Below the pieces are notes generated by a model, which was not told where the DNA came from, did no database searches, and saw only the letters and a program-made list of their open reading frames with translations. Made by a program: the position numbers and the translations under genes. Shown here one piece after another: positions 34,527-44,661 of a stretch of 64,000 bases of DNA (its first letter is position 1; every line of letters begins with the position of its first letter). Source of the DNA: Bacillus sp. FJAT-50079 (lineage in GTDB: Bacteria; Bacillota; Bacilli; Bacillales; Bacillaceae_C); the NCBI RefSeq assembly GCF_018343515.1, contig NZ_JAGYPD010000005.1, positions 140,908-204,907 on the forward strand, written 5' to 3'.

Positions 34527-35455
34527 TGACTGCCCTCCCCCGTGACCTTAATGCGTGGATCAATCCACGTATACGCAACATCGACGATAAAGATTAAAAA
34601 GATTAAAATCGCACTATAAAAAACCGTCGATCCTAAAATAACAGAGTAATCACGATTAAAGATGCTTTTTACGAACATTTCTCCCATTCCGGGAATGCCA
34701 AAAATGTGTTCAACAATAAAGCTTCCCGTTACTAGGTTTGCAGTCGTAATTCCTAGTACAGTTACAACTGGAAGCAATGCATTCCGAATCGCATGTTTAA
34801 TAATAACTGCGCTTCTTGACAATCCCTTTGCTTTTGCTGTTAACATATAATCCTGATTCATCACTTCCAACATGCTCGACCTCATCAAGCGGGCAAGATA
34901 AGCCAATGGCATCATCGCTAATGAAATCGAAGGAAGGATCGTGTGTGACCATGACTTCCATGTGGCAACAGGCAGGACTCGCAAGTGGACGGCAAAATAT
35001 TGAATAAGGAACGTTGCGAGAATAAAGCTCGGAACGGAAATACCGATTATTGCAATAATCATCGAAAGATAATCTGGCCAACGATTGTGGTATAACGCTG
35101 CAATGACACCTAAAATCAAGCCAAATGTGATGGCGATGACGAGTGCCTGCAATCCAAGGTGAAGGGAAACCGGGAAACCTTTTTTAATATAATCATTGAC
35201 CGTAAGTGTTTTAGATTTCATAGATGGACCAAAATCCAATTGGAGCAATGATTTTAAGTACAAGCCATATTGAACAATTTCTGGTTTATCCAAATTATAA
35301 TGACGCTGCAAATTATTGTATATCGCTTCTGGCATAGGACCTTCCTTGGCAAATGGATTGCCAGGGATGATTTTCATAATAATAAATGTAAGTGTAATGA
35401 TGACCCATAAAGTGATCAAAGCCCATATGAATCGTTTCAACGTATATTTGAGCAT
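34523..35455 (-). CDS. oppB: Oligopeptide ABC transporter permease OppB
   Basis: A 310-aa permease with six membrane helices. The N-terminal KRFIWALITLWVIITLTFI, the GNPF segment and TAKAKGLSRSAVIIKHAIRNALLP (EAA loop) are family marks. ATG at 35455 with GGGGTG 6 nt upstream is preferred over an in-frame TTG at 35473. A strong hairpin separates it from oppA. Confidence 0.93.
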   Translation of the reverse strand: MLKYTLKRFIWALITLWVIITLTFIIMKIIPGNPFAKEGPMPEAIYNNLQRHYNLDKPEIVQYGLYLKSLLQLDFGPSMKSKTLTVNDYIKKGFPVSLHLGLQALVIAITFGLILGVIAALYHNRWPDYLSMIIAIIGISVPSFILATFLIQYFAVHLRVLPVATWKSWSHTILPSISLAMMPLAYLARLMRSSMLEVMNQDYMLTAKAKGLSRSAVIIKHAIRNALLPVVTVLGITTANLVTGSFIVEHIFGIPGMGEMFVKSIFNRDYSVILGSTVFYSAILIFLIFIVDVAYTWIDPRIKVTGEGSQ

Positions 35456-35479
35456 ACATTTCACCCCGATCAACGATTA

Positions 35480-35518
35480 GAAAAATCGGGGTATGTCCTT
35501 TAGACATACCTCGATTTT
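35480..35518 (-). terminator. Intercistronic terminator between oppA and oppB
   Basis: AAAATCGGGGTATGTC (from 35481) pairs with GACATACCTCGATTTT (to 35517) with one G-U type mismatch around a 4-nt loop; U-runs on both sides. On the minus strand it lies between oppA and oppB. Partial read-through would give more OppA than transporter. Confidence 0.85.
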
Positions 35519-35533
35519 TGATCAAAACGTTTT

Positions 35534-37231
35534 TTACTTCTCGATATCCGCATATATAAACTGTGGATAACTATTAATTGGTGTGTAAACTCCTTTAACA
35601 TGTGACTTCACCATGAACGGTTTCGTATAGAAATAAATTGGCATGATTGGCATTTCATCCATTAAAATTTCTTCAGCCTTATGCATCGCTTCCATACGCT
35701 CTTTTTGATCCATCGATGATTTCGCTGTATTTACATAACTGTCATAGTCAGCATTGCTCCAGTTCGCATCATTAAATGGACCATCCGTTACCCAAAGATC
35801 GATAAATGTCATTGGATCAACGTAGTCGCCAACCCAACCACCTCGAGAAATTTCATAATCGCCTGCTTTCTCACGGTCCAGTTTGACTTGGAATTCTACG
35901 TTTTCAAGTATTACTGATATATCAAGATTTTTGCGCCACATTTCCTGAACAGCTTCGGCGATTTTCTTATGTCCTTCGGAAGTGTTATATACAATTGTAA
36001 ATTCCGGCAATGCATCCATGCCTTCCTCTGCAAGTCCTTCGGCAAGCAGTTTTTTTGCTTCATCCACTGCATTATCTTCAAATAATTCTCCCGTATTTTC
36101 CTGGAAGTCACCGCTCACATCTGGCATTCCCGGTGGGATAATCGAATAGGCCGGCTGTTGTCCACCTTGTGATACGTGCTCTGTGATCGTTTGTCGATCA
36201 ATGGCCATTGAAAGTGCCTTGCGAACCTTTTTATTATTAAACGGTTTCACATCATTGTTTAAGTTATAATAATAGACTGCTAGATCCGGACCATTATTAA
36301 ATTCTGGATCGCCAGATTCTACTAATTGACCTTGAACATCTTGCGGAAGTGGATACACGAGATCAAGCTCATCAGCCTGATACATTTGCCAGGCCGTGTC
36401 TTCATTGTCAATAATGACAAATTGAACCTCATCAAGTTTGATCTTATCTTTATCGTAATAGTTTTCATTTCTTTCAAGTTTCATGCTTTCCTTATGGTTC
36501 CATTCCGTCAGCTTAAACGCACCGTTAGATACATAGCTAGCAGCCTCCAATGACCAATCAGGATTTGCTTCTTGGACTTTTTTATTAATTGGATAGTATG
36601 TGTAAAAAGAAGTCAAATCAAGGAAATACGGCGTTGGCTGTGCAAGCTTCACTTCAAGCGTCTTTTCATCTTTTGCAGTAACTCCTACCTTCGCTTCTAG
36701 CGCCTCGTACCCTGCCTCATCTTCAGAACTATTGTATTCCTCTGCTCCTTCTAAATAATAAAGCTGGTATGCATAATCGGAGGCACTTTCCGGATTTAAA
36801 GCAAATTTCCAAGCATACTCAAAGTCTTCTGCAACAACCGGATCACCATTCGACCATTTCATTCCATCTTTTAAATGAAACGTCCAAATTAAGCCGTCAT
36901 CGCTGACATCCCAAGTTTCAGCCATTCCAGGAATAATTTCTCCCTCAGGCGTTTTCTTTGTCAATCCCTCAAAGGCATGCTCCAATATCCATGAATCATG
37001 CGTACCTTGTGCCAAACCTGGATGTAATGCACCTGGTTCTTCATTATTATTGAGATATAAAATTTTCTTATCTGCAGGCGCTTCTTCTTTTTCTTCCTGT
37101 TCAGCCGATTGACCGTCATTTTCGTTTTCACCTTGATTACTCGTTTGTTCTGTTCCACCGCTAAAACAGCCGGCGAGCAATAGGATTAGAGACAAAAACA
37201 ACACGACGAAAGAAAACTGTGACTTCTTCAA
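35534..37231 (-). CDS. oppA: Oligopeptide-binding lipoprotein OppA
   Basis: A 565-aa family 5 binding protein. The signal peptide ends in lipobox LAGC (Cys about 22), followed by a Gln/Glu/Asn/Ser linker. The mature part includes WTFHLKDGMKWSNGDPVVAE (family signature, about 112-131) and the AMDRQTI-type segment SMAIDRQTITEHV. Start is TTG with AAGGGGGA 6 nt upstream. First gene of oppABCDF. Confidence 0.95.
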   Translation of the reverse strand: MKKSQFSFVVLFLSLILLLAGCFSGGTEQTSNQGENENDGQSAEQEEKEEAPADKKILYLNNNEEPGALHPGLAQGTHDSWILEHAFEGLTKKTPEGEIIPGMAETWDVSDDGLIWTFHLKDGMKWSNGDPVVAEDFEYAWKFALNPESASDYAYQLYYLEGAEEYNSSEDEAGYEALEAKVGVTAKDEKTLEVKLAQPTPYFLDLTSFYTYYPINKKVQEANPDWSLEAASYVSNGAFKLTEWNHKESMKLERNENYYDKDKIKLDEVQFVIIDNEDTAWQMYQADELDLVYPLPQDVQGQLVESGDPEFNNGPDLAVYYYNLNNDVKPFNNKKVRKALSMAIDRQTITEHVSQGGQQPAYSIIPPGMPDVSGDFQENTGELFEDNAVDEAKKLLAEGLAEEGMDALPEFTIVYNTSEGHKKIAEAVQEMWRKNLDISVILENVEFQVKLDREKAGDYEISRGGWVGDYVDPMTFIDLWVTDGPFNDANWSNADYDSYVNTAKSSMDQKERMEAMHKAEEILMDEMPIMPIYFYTKPFMVKSHVKGVYTPINSYPQFIYADIEK

Positions 37232-37385
37232 ACAAAATCCCCCTTGTGATCATATTTAGTAACGTGAAATCTATGATGCGTCTTCATAGTTCGTTCACAT
37301 CTCCGTCACATTTTAAATATACCAAATTACTTACCTAATATTCAATCTTTACTTTATATTCAGATAATTATTTTTGTACAAGTAA

Positions 37386-37424
37386 AAAACCAGAGTGATT
37401 TATTAAATCGCTCCGGCTTTTTAC
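37386..37424 (-). terminator. Terminator of the GntR/ABC exporter operon
   Basis: A hairpin between ACCAGAGTGATTTA and AAATCGCTCCGGC (imperfect) carries T-runs at both ends. It lies just past the permease stop. Confidence 0.75.
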
Positions 37425-37434
37425 TTGTATTTTT

Positions 37435-38379
37435 TTATGTTGCAACATCCCGTTTTGTGAAGAAGATAAATGCCAAAAGATGAAAAATGAAGAAGTAAAT
37501 AAGCATCATCGTAATGGAGAAGGACATCGTCATACCTTCAACTAACGGACTCCCATCCGCGTATTGCATTAAATTCGTATTGGCAAATAGGCTATATTTT
37601 GCCCAATCGAATTTCATGGCTAGCAATTGGGTCACCGTTCCGCCCATCATTAAGAGGAAAATGGAAATTCCAATTGCTAAGCCACTCACTCGAAAGACTG
37701 CCGAAATCATAAATGCCATTGTCGCAAGTAAAAAGATACTTAAAGAGTTTAGTAAATACGATTTAATTAAGTAGAGAAGAAGACTTTGTTCTACAACGGT
37801 CCCTTTTACATAGGCAAGGTGAACATTGCTTGCCTCTCCACCAGTACCAAACAAAATGGCCCCTATTGCTGCTGCACTGACGAATAAAACGCCAAGCACA
37901 AGTAATAAAAACAGGATGACTGTCGTATACTTTGCCATTAAAATTTTCCAACGATGAAACGGTTTGATCAATAATACTTTAACAGTGCCCCAAGTAAATT
38001 CATTGGCGACAATTCCCGCAGCGATGATAATAACAAACAAGCCAGCAAAACTAATAAATGATGCCGAATCCTGAATAAATGTCCAGACCGTAGTTGTATA
38101 TTCTGGTGCTAAATCATGCTCGATTCGATATTCATTGATTGCGATTTGCTGTTTAAAAAATTCTTTCGTCATCGGCATTGTTTCCATATTCGCCGCGTGT
38201 TGTTGATTGGAAATTGTTAATTCTTGTTTCCAATCCTGATCAACTGGTTCTGCTTTTGAGTCTAGATATTTTGTGATTGCACCATTTCCGATCACAAGCA
38301 AGACAACTAATCCAATCATGATATAAGTGCCGATTTGTTTAAAAATTTTAATCCATTCATTTTGGATGAGATTAAGCAT
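37435..38379 (-). CDS. ABC-2 type permease
   Basis: A 314-aa ABC-2 membrane subunit with six predicted helices: the first at about 17-35, a large extracytoplasmic loop (about 40-110), then five helices. WGTVKVLLIKPFHRWKILMAKY (about 130-152) is the characteristic ABC-2 coupling segment of bacitracin/lantibiotic-type exporters. It overlaps the ATPase gene by 8 nt, with GAGGAGG 9 nt before ATG. It forms the exporter with that ATPase; cargo unknown, possibly a peptide antibiotic. Confidence 0.88.
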   Translation of the reverse strand: MLNLIQNEWIKIFKQIGTYIMIGLVVLLVIGNGAITKYLDSKAEPVDQDWKQELTISNQQHAANMETMPMTKEFFKQQIAINEYRIEHDLAPEYTTTVWTFIQDSASFISFAGLFVIIIAAGIVANEFTWGTVKVLLIKPFHRWKILMAKYTTVILFLLLVLGVLFVSAAAIGAILFGTGGEASNVHLAYVKGTVVEQSLLLYLIKSYLLNSLSIFLLATMAFMISAVFRVSGLAIGISIFLLMMGGTVTQLLAMKFDWAKYSLFANTNLMQYADGSPLVEGMTMSFSITMMLIYFFIFHLLAFIFFTKRDVAT

Positions 38380-39292
38380 GTGACGCTACCTCCTCGTTAC
38401 TCGTGATTTCTAAGAAGCGATCTTCAAGTGATTTTGTCGTCATTTTCACTTCATAAATAAGGATATCTTGTTCCACGAGTCGCTTAATTACGTTTGGTAC
38501 TTGCTCCTTGCCAAGCTCTAGCTCGAGTCCTTCCTTATGGTCCTTTACGTCATACCCTTCGGTAAGCAAAATAGCCTTCGCTTTCTGTGGATCATTCACT
38601 TTACATAAATATGTCTGCTCAGCAACACTTTCATTCATACGAACATTTTGCACGTTAATGAGCTTTCCTTTTTGAATAATTGCGATACGATCACACATCA
38701 TTTCCATCTCCGACAGTAAATGACTTGATACAATCACCGCAAGTCCCTTCTCGCGGGCTAAGCTGCGCAAATAATCACGAACTTCACGAATGCCTGCTGG
38801 ATCTAATCCATTTGTCGGTTCATCCAAAATAAGAATTTTCGGATCATGAAGCAAACTTTGTGCGATTCCCAGACGCTGCCTCATCCCAAGCGAGTATGTT
38901 TTCACCTTGTCATGGATGCGATCTTTTAAGCCAACAAGCTCAATAATTTCATCGATTTTTTCCTTTGTAATCCCTTTAATAAGCCGTGCCACTTGCTGCA
39001 AGTTTTGATAGCCGGTTAAAAACTTATACATTTCTGGATTTTCTACGATCGCACCAACATGTTGGATCGCATCTTCATAATCCTTTTCAACATTTTTCCC
39101 GCAAATCGCAATTTCTCCTGAAGTAATCCGAATAAGTCCAACGATCATCCGAATCGTCGTTGTCTTTCCTGCGCCATTCGGTCCTAAAAAACCGAATACC
39201 TCTCCTTCATTAACCGTAAAGCTTAAATCGTCAATAATTTTACGGCGACGAATCACTTTTGAAACATTTTTCAGCTCAACTACCGTTTTCAC
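38372..39292 (-). CDS. ABC transporter ATPase, BcrA type
   Basis: A 306-aa ATPase: Walker [10 protein letters not shown] (about 37-45), signature YSLGMRQR (about 134), Walker [14 protein letters not shown] (about 155) and a C-terminal extension of about 90 residues typical of BcrA-type bacitracin exporters. Start GTG, overlapping the previous ATPase stop by 4 nt. Partner permease directly downstream. Confidence 0.92.
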   Translation of the reverse strand: MKTVVELKNVSKVIRRRKIIDDLSFTVNEGEVFGFLGPNGAGKTTTIRMIVGLIRITSGEIAICGKNVEKDYEDAIQHVGAIVENPEMYKFLTGYQNLQQVARLIKGITKEKIDEIIELVGLKDRIHDKVKTYSLGMRQRLGIAQSLLHDPKILILDEPTNGLDPAGIREVRDYLRSLAREKGLAVIVSSHLLSEMEMMCDRIAIIQKGKLINVQNVRMNESVAEQTYLCKVNDPQKAKAILLTEGYDVKDHKEGLELELGKEQVPNVIKRLVEQDILIYEVKMTTKSLEDRFLEITSNEEVASHA

Positions 39293-40002
39293 CGTACCTC
39301 ACTCTCCTTATCTCCCATAATTGTTTTAAACCATTCTAATACCGAGGTGCCTTGCTCCTCTCGAAGCTGTTCTACATTTTCATGCCCGATAATATCGCCG
39401 TTAAATATGGCGATTACCTCATCCATAATCGGCTCGATTTCATCGATTTCGTGTGTAGCAATAATGACGGTTTGCTTTTCAAAATCAATATACGTAAGCA
39501 AACTTTTTACAATCGAATCTCTCACTAAAGCATCAAGACCTGAAAATGGCTCATCGAGCAAAATGACAGGCGCTTCTCGAGCCAGTGTTAATATGAGCTT
39601 CAATCTGCCACGATTTCCTTTAGATAGCTGTTTAATCTTTTTATTAACTGTGAGGTTCATTTCCTTTAATAGTTCATTTGCCTTACTTTCATTAAAATCT
39701 GGAAATTGCGAAGCATAAAAGTCAATCATTCGTTTGATTGTGAAGGACTCATAAAACATGTCTAATTCGGTTAAATAGGAGACTTTTTCACAAGATTTCC
39801 TTGTAACCTCTTCTCCAAAAACAGTAACACTCCCATTACTCGGATAAACAAGTCCGGTAATCATTTTTAATGTCGTTGATTTCCCACTCCCGTTGGGACC
39901 TAGTAATCCATAAATTTTCCCGGACTGGAATTCCAAATCCACCTGATTTAAGGCGTATTCTGAGCCATATTTCTTCGTAACATTAGATAAGCGAATCGTC
40001 AT
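39289..40002 (-). CDS. ABC transporter ATPase, YtrB type
   Basis: A 237-aa ATPase with Walker [10 protein letters not shown], a variant signature LSKGNRGR in place of LSGGQ, and Walker [13 protein letters not shown]. The SKGN signature is typical of the YtrB/YxlF-like group regulated by GntR proteins. ATG at 40002 has AAGGTGA upstream and lies inside the end of the GntR gene (20-nt overlap). Its membrane partner is probably the first gene of the operon. Confidence 0.9.
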   Translation of the reverse strand: MTIRLSNVTKKYGSEYALNQVDLEFQSGKIYGLLGPNGSGKSTTLKMITGLVYPSNGSVTVFGEEVTRKSCEKVSYLTELDMFYESFTIKRMIDFYASQFPDFNESKANELLKEMNLTVNKKIKQLSKGNRGRLKLILTLAREAPVILLDEPFSGLDALVRDSIVKSLLTYIDFEKQTVIIATHEIDEIEPIMDEVIAIFNGDIIGHENVEQLREEQGTSVLEWFKTIMGDKESEVR

Positions 40003-40372
40003 GCTGATCACCTTCTTCAAAAAATTCCTCCAGACCAGACTTCATCTGTTCCTTCGATAGCCCAAGCTCACGCATACTTATTACAAACTGTTCAATAATT
40101 TCGCGTTGCATCGTTTGTTTTAACTCCTCTACAATGGACTGATTTTCCACAATGAATGTCCCTTGCCCTCTTTTCGTTTCCACTACGCCCATCCTCTCCA
40201 TTTCGGTATATGTTCGTTGAATGGTATTCGGATTTACACCTGATTGAATCGCCATCTCTCTTACAGAAGGCAATTTTTCTCCTGGCTTTATTTCACCGCG
40301 AATCATTTGTTGAAAGATTTTTTCGGCAATTTGTATATAAATTGGTTTTGATGCAATAAACTCTTTGGCCAC
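39983..40372 (-). CDS. GntR-family regulator, YtrA subfamily
   Basis: A 129-aa regulator: winged helix at about 10-75 ([50 protein letters not shown]), followed by a short helical tail, the small form typical of YtrA. Start GTG with GGAGGTG 8 nt upstream. YtrA proteins repress their own ABC operon and respond to cell-wall antibiotics. The 34-bp palindrome at 41166-41199 is its likely operator. Confidence 0.93.
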   Translation of the reverse strand: MAKEFIASKPIYIQIAEKIFQQMIRGEIKPGEKLPSVREMAIQSGVNPNTIQRTYTEMERMGVVETKRGQGTFIVENQSIVEELKQTMQREIIEQFVISMRELGLSKEQMKSGLEEFFEEGDQHDDSLI

Positions 40373-40377
40373 TTGTC

Positions 40378-41148
40378 TTACACCTCCACCTTTTGATCAA
40401 GTAATTTACATGCGATGAAGAATAATCCAAGGGCGATCATGGCATAAATGATAAGAGGGATAACCGGTAATGGCGCTGACATCGTATCAAAAGTCCAGCC
40501 AATCCCAGATTCATACGAAACAGCATATGAAGTCGTAATATCTAGCTCCCAAGCAAACAAGTAATCCCGAACGAACTTTAATTTTGAAACAAATGTTTCT
40601 ACGATATTGCATGCAATGAAAATAACGAAAAGGATTAACCAGCGGAACTTTTTAATCACTTGTACTCTTTCCAGGGAGTGATACACGGTCCAAAGAAAAA
40701 TGACCCAAACGGTCGTGTACAATCCAATAACAAGTAGAACGATATTCGTTAACATAACTGCATGAACAGGTAGCGGGATGTCTTTATAGATAAGTAGCTT
40801 TACCAATAGCAACCCATAGGTACTAACGAACACTTGTGAAATGATTTGAAACAATAAAGCTGTCGTTATTTTTGCTAGTAGTAATTTTGCGCTGCTTTGC
40901 GGATTATAAAGCCATAATTGTGTCTTCCCTTCAATTTTCAGTAAAGAATAAACCGTAACTGGCATAAAAAACAAATGGATTGGAAGTATCAGCATAATCA
41001 ACAGAGGGATGACCATACTCGGCTCATCTAACCGCTTTGAAAAATAGCTACCTAAACTAATTGCGATAAAAATAAGAATAAGGTATGTAACATACCAAAA
41101 CCGTGAAATACATATTTCCTTTTTTAACAGTCCGATAAATGGTTTCAT
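40378..41148 (-). CDS. Membrane subunit of GntR-regulated ABC exporter
   Basis: A 256-aa protein with about six membrane helices and no recognisable catalytic motif. Topology and place, first in an operon with GntR and a YtrB-type ATPase, suggest an ABC-2-like permease partner. ATG at 41148 follows GGAGGGG; upstream in-frame codons would overlap the operator. It is not closely recognisable as any named protein. Confidence 0.75.
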   Translation of the reverse strand: MKPFIGLLKKEICISRFWYVTYLILIFIAISLGSYFSKRLDEPSMVIPLLIMLILPIHLFFMPVTVYSLLKIEGKTQLWLYNPQSSAKLLLAKITTALLFQIISQVFVSTYGLLLVKLLIYKDIPLPVHAVMLTNIVLLVIGLYTTVWVIFLWTVYHSLERVQVIKKFRWLILFVIFIACNIVETFVSKLKFVRDYLFAWELDITTSYAVSYESGIGWTFDTMSAPLPVIPLIIYAMIALGLFFIACKLLDQKVEV

Positions 41149-41165
41149 TGAAACCCCTCCGCCTT

Positions 41166-41199
41166 GTATTAGTGTTCTATTTGAATAGTACACTAATAC
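41166..41199. promoter_or_regulatory. 34-bp palindromic operator (GntR/YtrA type)
   Basis: Arms GTATTAGTGT (41166-41175) and ACACTAATAC (41190-41199) are perfectly inverted; the inner part CTATT/AATAG is also symmetric, with only two mismatched pairs in the full 34 bp. It lies 17 nt before the first gene of the operon and contains the AGTGT...ACACT pattern used by YtrA-subfamily regulators. Confidence 0.88.
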
Positions 41200-41277
41200 T
41201 CAATGATACGTCAAGTAACTATTTCAAAAAATAAGAAAATGGGTAGATGCCTAAGTAGCGGAAATGAATCTGTCTCG

Positions 41278-41510
41278 CTTATTGACGGAATAAAGAGGCG
41301 TTGACGATAAAAACTTATTTATGTACTTGATTTCGATTAGATGCCGGGAAGCGGACGAATAGGATCTTCCTTATGAACATGATTTTGATAAAAAAACAGT
41401 GTGAGAACGATTAGCCTCTTTCTAATGAACTGAATTTCTATTAAATACGAGGAAGAGAGAGATGAGAACCTTCCTTATACACCTAAATACAAAAAGATAT
41501 CGAAAATAAG
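41278..41510. repeat. Degenerate tandem repeat, period about 52 bp
   Basis: Related units start with CTTNCTNATGNAC at 41314, 41366, 41416 and 41470, that is spacings of 52, 50 and 54. Units share TTGATTT, GATTA/GATAA and GAGA-type blocks but have diverged much more than the array at 7684. It fills the 414-bp gap between the ABC operon and the next small gene; no coding region is seen in this gap. Confidence 0.6.
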
Positions 41511-41587
41511 CATTGAAAAAAAACAATGTCCTATTAACCGCAATACATAAAAGCAGATAATATCAGTCTGTTATTATTTTATTCAAT

Positions 41588-41612
41588 AAAAAAACGCCGT
41601 TGCGGCGGCGTG
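41588..41612 (-). terminator. Terminator after the 98-aa membrane protein gene
   Basis: ACGCCG and CGGCGT arms with TTTTTTT on the minus strand. Confidence 0.85.
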
Positions 41613-41613
41613 T

Positions 41614-41910
41614 TTATTCCAATTCAAGTTCATCCAAATAAACTTCATTGATTTTCTTTAGTTCATTTGTTTCAAGATCATATTTATATATGGTCATTGT
41701 ATTTCCGCCATCATAGGAGGAGTTGCCCGACAACACACCAAATTGTCCATCACCTAATGAAACAAGATTATCAAAATATTGATCCTCATTATCATGATGA
41801 TCTTGATAAATTACTTCCGTCCCGCCACTCGTAATTAAAATTCCAATAAGTAAACAAATGAGCGTTATCCGAATCCTTCTTAATTCTTTTGTCTGTTCAT
41901 TATCCATCAT
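41614..41910 (-). CDS. Small membrane-anchored protein of unknown function
   Basis: A 98-aa protein with one N-terminal membrane helix (about 12-30) and an acidic extracytoplasmic domain (about 33-98) rich in Asp, Gly and Tyr. It has no family I recognise. GGAGG lies 7 nt before the ATG ATG start, and a terminator follows, so it looks like a real gene. It is downstream of the zinc-ribbon gene by 3 nt and probably co-transcribed. Confidence 0.75.
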   Translation of the reverse strand: MMDNEQTKELRRIRITLICLLIGILITSGGTEVIYQDHHDNEDQYFDNLVSLGDGQFGVLSGNSSYDGGNTMTIYKYDLETNELKKINEVYLDELELE

Positions 41911-41913
41911 CAG

Positions 41914-42120
41914 TTATCCTCCAAAAAAGAAATCAAGCACATTCCCAGCTGTTGATGACTTTTTATTGTAAAATTCTGAGTAACCGCAATTTGTGCAGTA
42001 TACAACGAGAAATTGATTATGCTGAACATCAAAAACTTTTGACAGCCCCGTCCCTGTCATCGCTACTTCCTTCGTTTCTGCCCGAGTACTTCCACATTTC
42101 ACGCAGCCTTTTTCGCTCAT
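41914..42120 (-). CDS. Zinc-ribbon protein (YpzJ-like)
   Basis: A 68-aa protein with two zinc knuckles, CVKCG (residues 6-10) and CTNCG (about 42-46), forming a zinc ribbon; the tail reads NVLDFFFGG. It resembles small nucleic-acid-binding zinc-ribbon proteins such as YpzJ. RBS GGGGGA precedes ATG. Function unknown. It diverges from hom. Confidence 0.85.
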   Translation of the reverse strand: MSEKGCVKCGSTRAETKEVAMTGTGLSKVFDVQHNQFLVVYCTNCGYSEFYNKKSSTAGNVLDFFFGG

Positions 42121-42226
42121 TTTGTTTCCCCCTTCATTAAAGTCAAATAATCCTTACTATCTATACGTCGATTACTAGCCATTTGTTTCAACTTTTCAAA
42201 ATCATTAAATCATTTTATAAAAGGTC

Positions 42227-42255
42227 TTGACTTTTTCTTTTTTAATGTCTACTAT
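42227..42255 (+). promoter_or_regulatory. Promoter of hom-thrC-thrB
   Basis: TTGACT (42227-42232), 17 nt, TACTAT (42250-42255). No riboswitch or T-box fits in the remaining 46 nt. Confidence 0.8.
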
Positions 42256-42301
42256 ATAAACACAAATGTATTTAACAGAAAGACATATGAGGTGAGGAAA
42301 A

Positions 42302-43603
42302 ATGAAAAACTATGTATCTATTGGACTGTTAGGACTAGGGACAGTCGGTTCCGGAGTTGTACAGTTAATTAAAAATCATCAGGAAGATCTTGCTCATCAA
42401 GTAGGCTGTGAAGTACGAGTAAAAACGATCCTTGTTCGTGACGCTGAAAAAGCACGCGATATTCAAATTGGTCAAACTTACCTCACCACAGATCCAAATG
42501 AAGTATTACAAGATCCAGATATCGACATTGTAATCGAAGTAATCGGGGGCGTTGAAGAAGCCCGTGAACATATTATTCAAGCATTGGACGCTAAAAAGCA
42601 TGTCGTAACAGCAAATAAAGATTTGATTGCTTTACACGGTGTAGAGTTACAAAAAAAGGCGGTTGCCAATGGCTGCGATCTCTTCTATGAAGCGAGTGTT
42701 GGCGGTGGAGTTCCAATTTTAAGAGGGCTAACAGAGGGACTTTCTTCCGACCGTATTCAGAAACTTATGGGAATTGTGAACGGAACAACAAACTATATTT
42801 TGACAAAGATGGACGAAGATGGGCTTTCCTATGACACTGCATTACAAGAGGCACAGGATCTTGGCTTTGCAGAATCAGATCCAACGGCCGATGTCGAAGG
42901 AATTGACGCTGCCCGTAAAATGGCTATTTTAGCAAGATTAGCTTTCCATACGAATGTTGATCTTGATGATGTGGAAGTATCTGGAATTAGCAATGTATCT
43001 GTTGAAGATTTAAACTATGGGAAAAAACTAGGATTAACAATGAAGCTAATCGGTCATGCTACGATTGACAATCAAGAATTAGAAGTAAGCGTACAGCCGA
43101 CATTTCTTGCGAAAAACCATCCACTAGCTTCTGTAAAAAATGAATTTAATGCGATTTACGTAAATGGTGAAGCAGTTGGAGAAACAATGTTTTATGGCCC
43201 AGGCGCTGGAAGCTTGCCAACGGCTACAGCTGTCATGGCTGACGTTGTTGCGGTAATTAAGAACATGCGTCTCGGTGTGAATGGAAAAAGTGTTGTCGCA
43301 CCAAAATTTGAAAGCTCATTGAAAACTCCTGATCAACGCTTTGGAAAATATTATTTCCGCCTCCATCTAAAAGATGAAGTTGGAGCATTTTCAAAAATTA
43401 CAAGCTTGTTCAATGAACTAGGCATTAGCTTTGAACAAATTTTACAAACACCACTTAGCAAAGATGAATTAGCGGAAATCATTATCGTTACACACCGTGT
43501 TTCATTAGAGCTTTTCCAAAAAGCATTAATGGAATTAAGAGATTTAGAAGTTGTAAATGAAGTTATTAGTCACTATCGAGTTGAAGGAGATGTAAAGAAA
43601 TGA
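42302..43603 (+). CDS. hom: Homoserine dehydrogenase
   Basis: A 433-aa NAD(P)-dependent enzyme making homoserine for threonine and methionine. The Rossmann motif [10 protein letters not shown] is at about 11-20, the catalytic Lys in [10 protein letters not shown] (about 106), the [11 protein letters not shown] signature at about 157-167, and an ACT domain follows (about 350-425) for feedback control. RBS GAGGTGAGG precedes ATG. It overlaps thrC by 4 nt. Confidence 0.97.
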   Translation: MKNYVSIGLLGLGTVGSGVVQLIKNHQEDLAHQVGCEVRVKTILVRDAEKARDIQIGQTYLTTDPNEVLQDPDIDIVIEVIGGVEEAREHIIQALDAKKHVVTANKDLIALHGVELQKKAVANGCDLFYEASVGGGVPILRGLTEGLSSDRIQKLMGIVNGTTNYILTKMDEDGLSYDTALQEAQDLGFAESDPTADVEGIDAARKMAILARLAFHTNVDLDDVEVSGISNVSVEDLNYGKKLGLTMKLIGHATIDNQELEVSVQPTFLAKNHPLASVKNEFNAIYVNGEAVGETMFYGPGAGSLPTATAVMADVVAVIKNMRLGVNGKSVVAPKFESSLKTPDQRFGKYYFRLHLKDEVGAFSKITSLFNELGISFEQILQTPLSKDELAEIIIVTHRVSLELFQKALMELRDLEVVNEVISHYRVEGDVKK

Positions 43604-44661
43604 ACTGGCCAGGATTAATTGCAAACTATAAAGACTACTTACCAGTAAACGAAGAAACACCTGCATTGACACTACAAGAGGGAAACACACCGTTGGTACA
43701 TCTCTCCAATTTGTCAAAACAACTCGGTATTGAGCTATATGCAAAAATTGAAGGCGCCAATCCTACGGGTTCTTTTAAAGACCGTGGGATGGTAATGGCG
43801 GTCGCAAAAGCGGTTGAAGAAGGAAGCACATCGATTATCTGTGCTTCAACTGGGAATACATCAGCGGCAGCCGCTGCATATGCAGCAAAGGCAGGCATTC
43901 GAGCAATCATCGTCATTCCTAATGGAAAGGTTGCCCTTGGAAAGCTTGCCCAAGCAAAAATGTACGGTGCCGAAATTGTAGAAATTGAAGGAAACTTTGA
44001 TGAAGCGTTAAACATGGTACGGAAAATTAGTGAAACATCTCCAGTTACACTTGTGAATTCCGTTAACCCATACAGACTTGAAGGTCAAAAAACAGCTGCT
44101 TTTGAAGTTTGTGATCAGCTTGGCAGCGCCCCAGACATTTTAGCCATTCCAGTAGGAAATGCCGGAAATATTAGCGCTTATTGGAAAGGATTTAAAGAAT
44201 ATAATGAAGTAAAACAAACAGGTCTTCCGAAAATGTTTGGTTTTGAAGCGGAAGGTGCAGCAGCCATCGTTCAAGGACAGCCAATTGCTGAACCAGAAAC
44301 AGTCGCAACAGCGATTCGCATCGGGAACCCAGCAAGCTGGGAGCTCGCTGAAAATGCTCGTGATGAGTCCGGTGGAAAAATCAATTCCGTGTCCGATGCA
44401 GAAATTCTCGAAGCATATAAATTACTAGCAAGCACGGAAGGTGTATTCGCTGAACCTGCTTCATGTGCTTCCATTGCCGGCGTGCTTCAGCAAGTAAAAG
44501 AAGGCAGCATCGCAAAAGGCAGTAAAGTTGTTGCAGTACTAACAGGTAATGGCTTGAAAGATCCAGAAACAGCAATGGATGAAATCAAAATTGATTCTGT
44601 CGTACTACCAAACGATGAAATAAAAGTGCTTGACTACATAAAAGGCGTGGTAAAAGCATGA
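43600..44661 (+). CDS. thrC: Threonine synthase
   Basis: A 353-aa fold-type II PLP enzyme. The PLP lysine lies in [11 protein letters not shown] (about 60), followed by [17 protein letters not shown] and the phosphate-binding [14 protein letters not shown] (about 187). It converts O-phosphohomoserine to threonine. ATGA overlaps on both sides couple it to hom and thrB. Confidence 0.97.
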   Translation: MNWPGLIANYKDYLPVNEETPALTLQEGNTPLVHLSNLSKQLGIELYAKIEGANPTGSFKDRGMVMAVAKAVEEGSTSIICASTGNTSAAAAAYAAKAGIRAIIVIPNGKVALGKLAQAKMYGAEIVEIEGNFDEALNMVRKISETSPVTLVNSVNPYRLEGQKTAAFEVCDQLGSAPDILAIPVGNAGNISAYWKGFKEYNEVKQTGLPKMFGFEAEGAAAIVQGQPIAEPETVATAIRIGNPASWELAENARDESGGKINSVSDAEILEAYKLLASTEGVFAEPASCASIAGVLQQVKEGSIAKGSKVVAVLTGNGLKDPETAMDEIKIDSVVLPNDEIKVLDYIKGVVKA

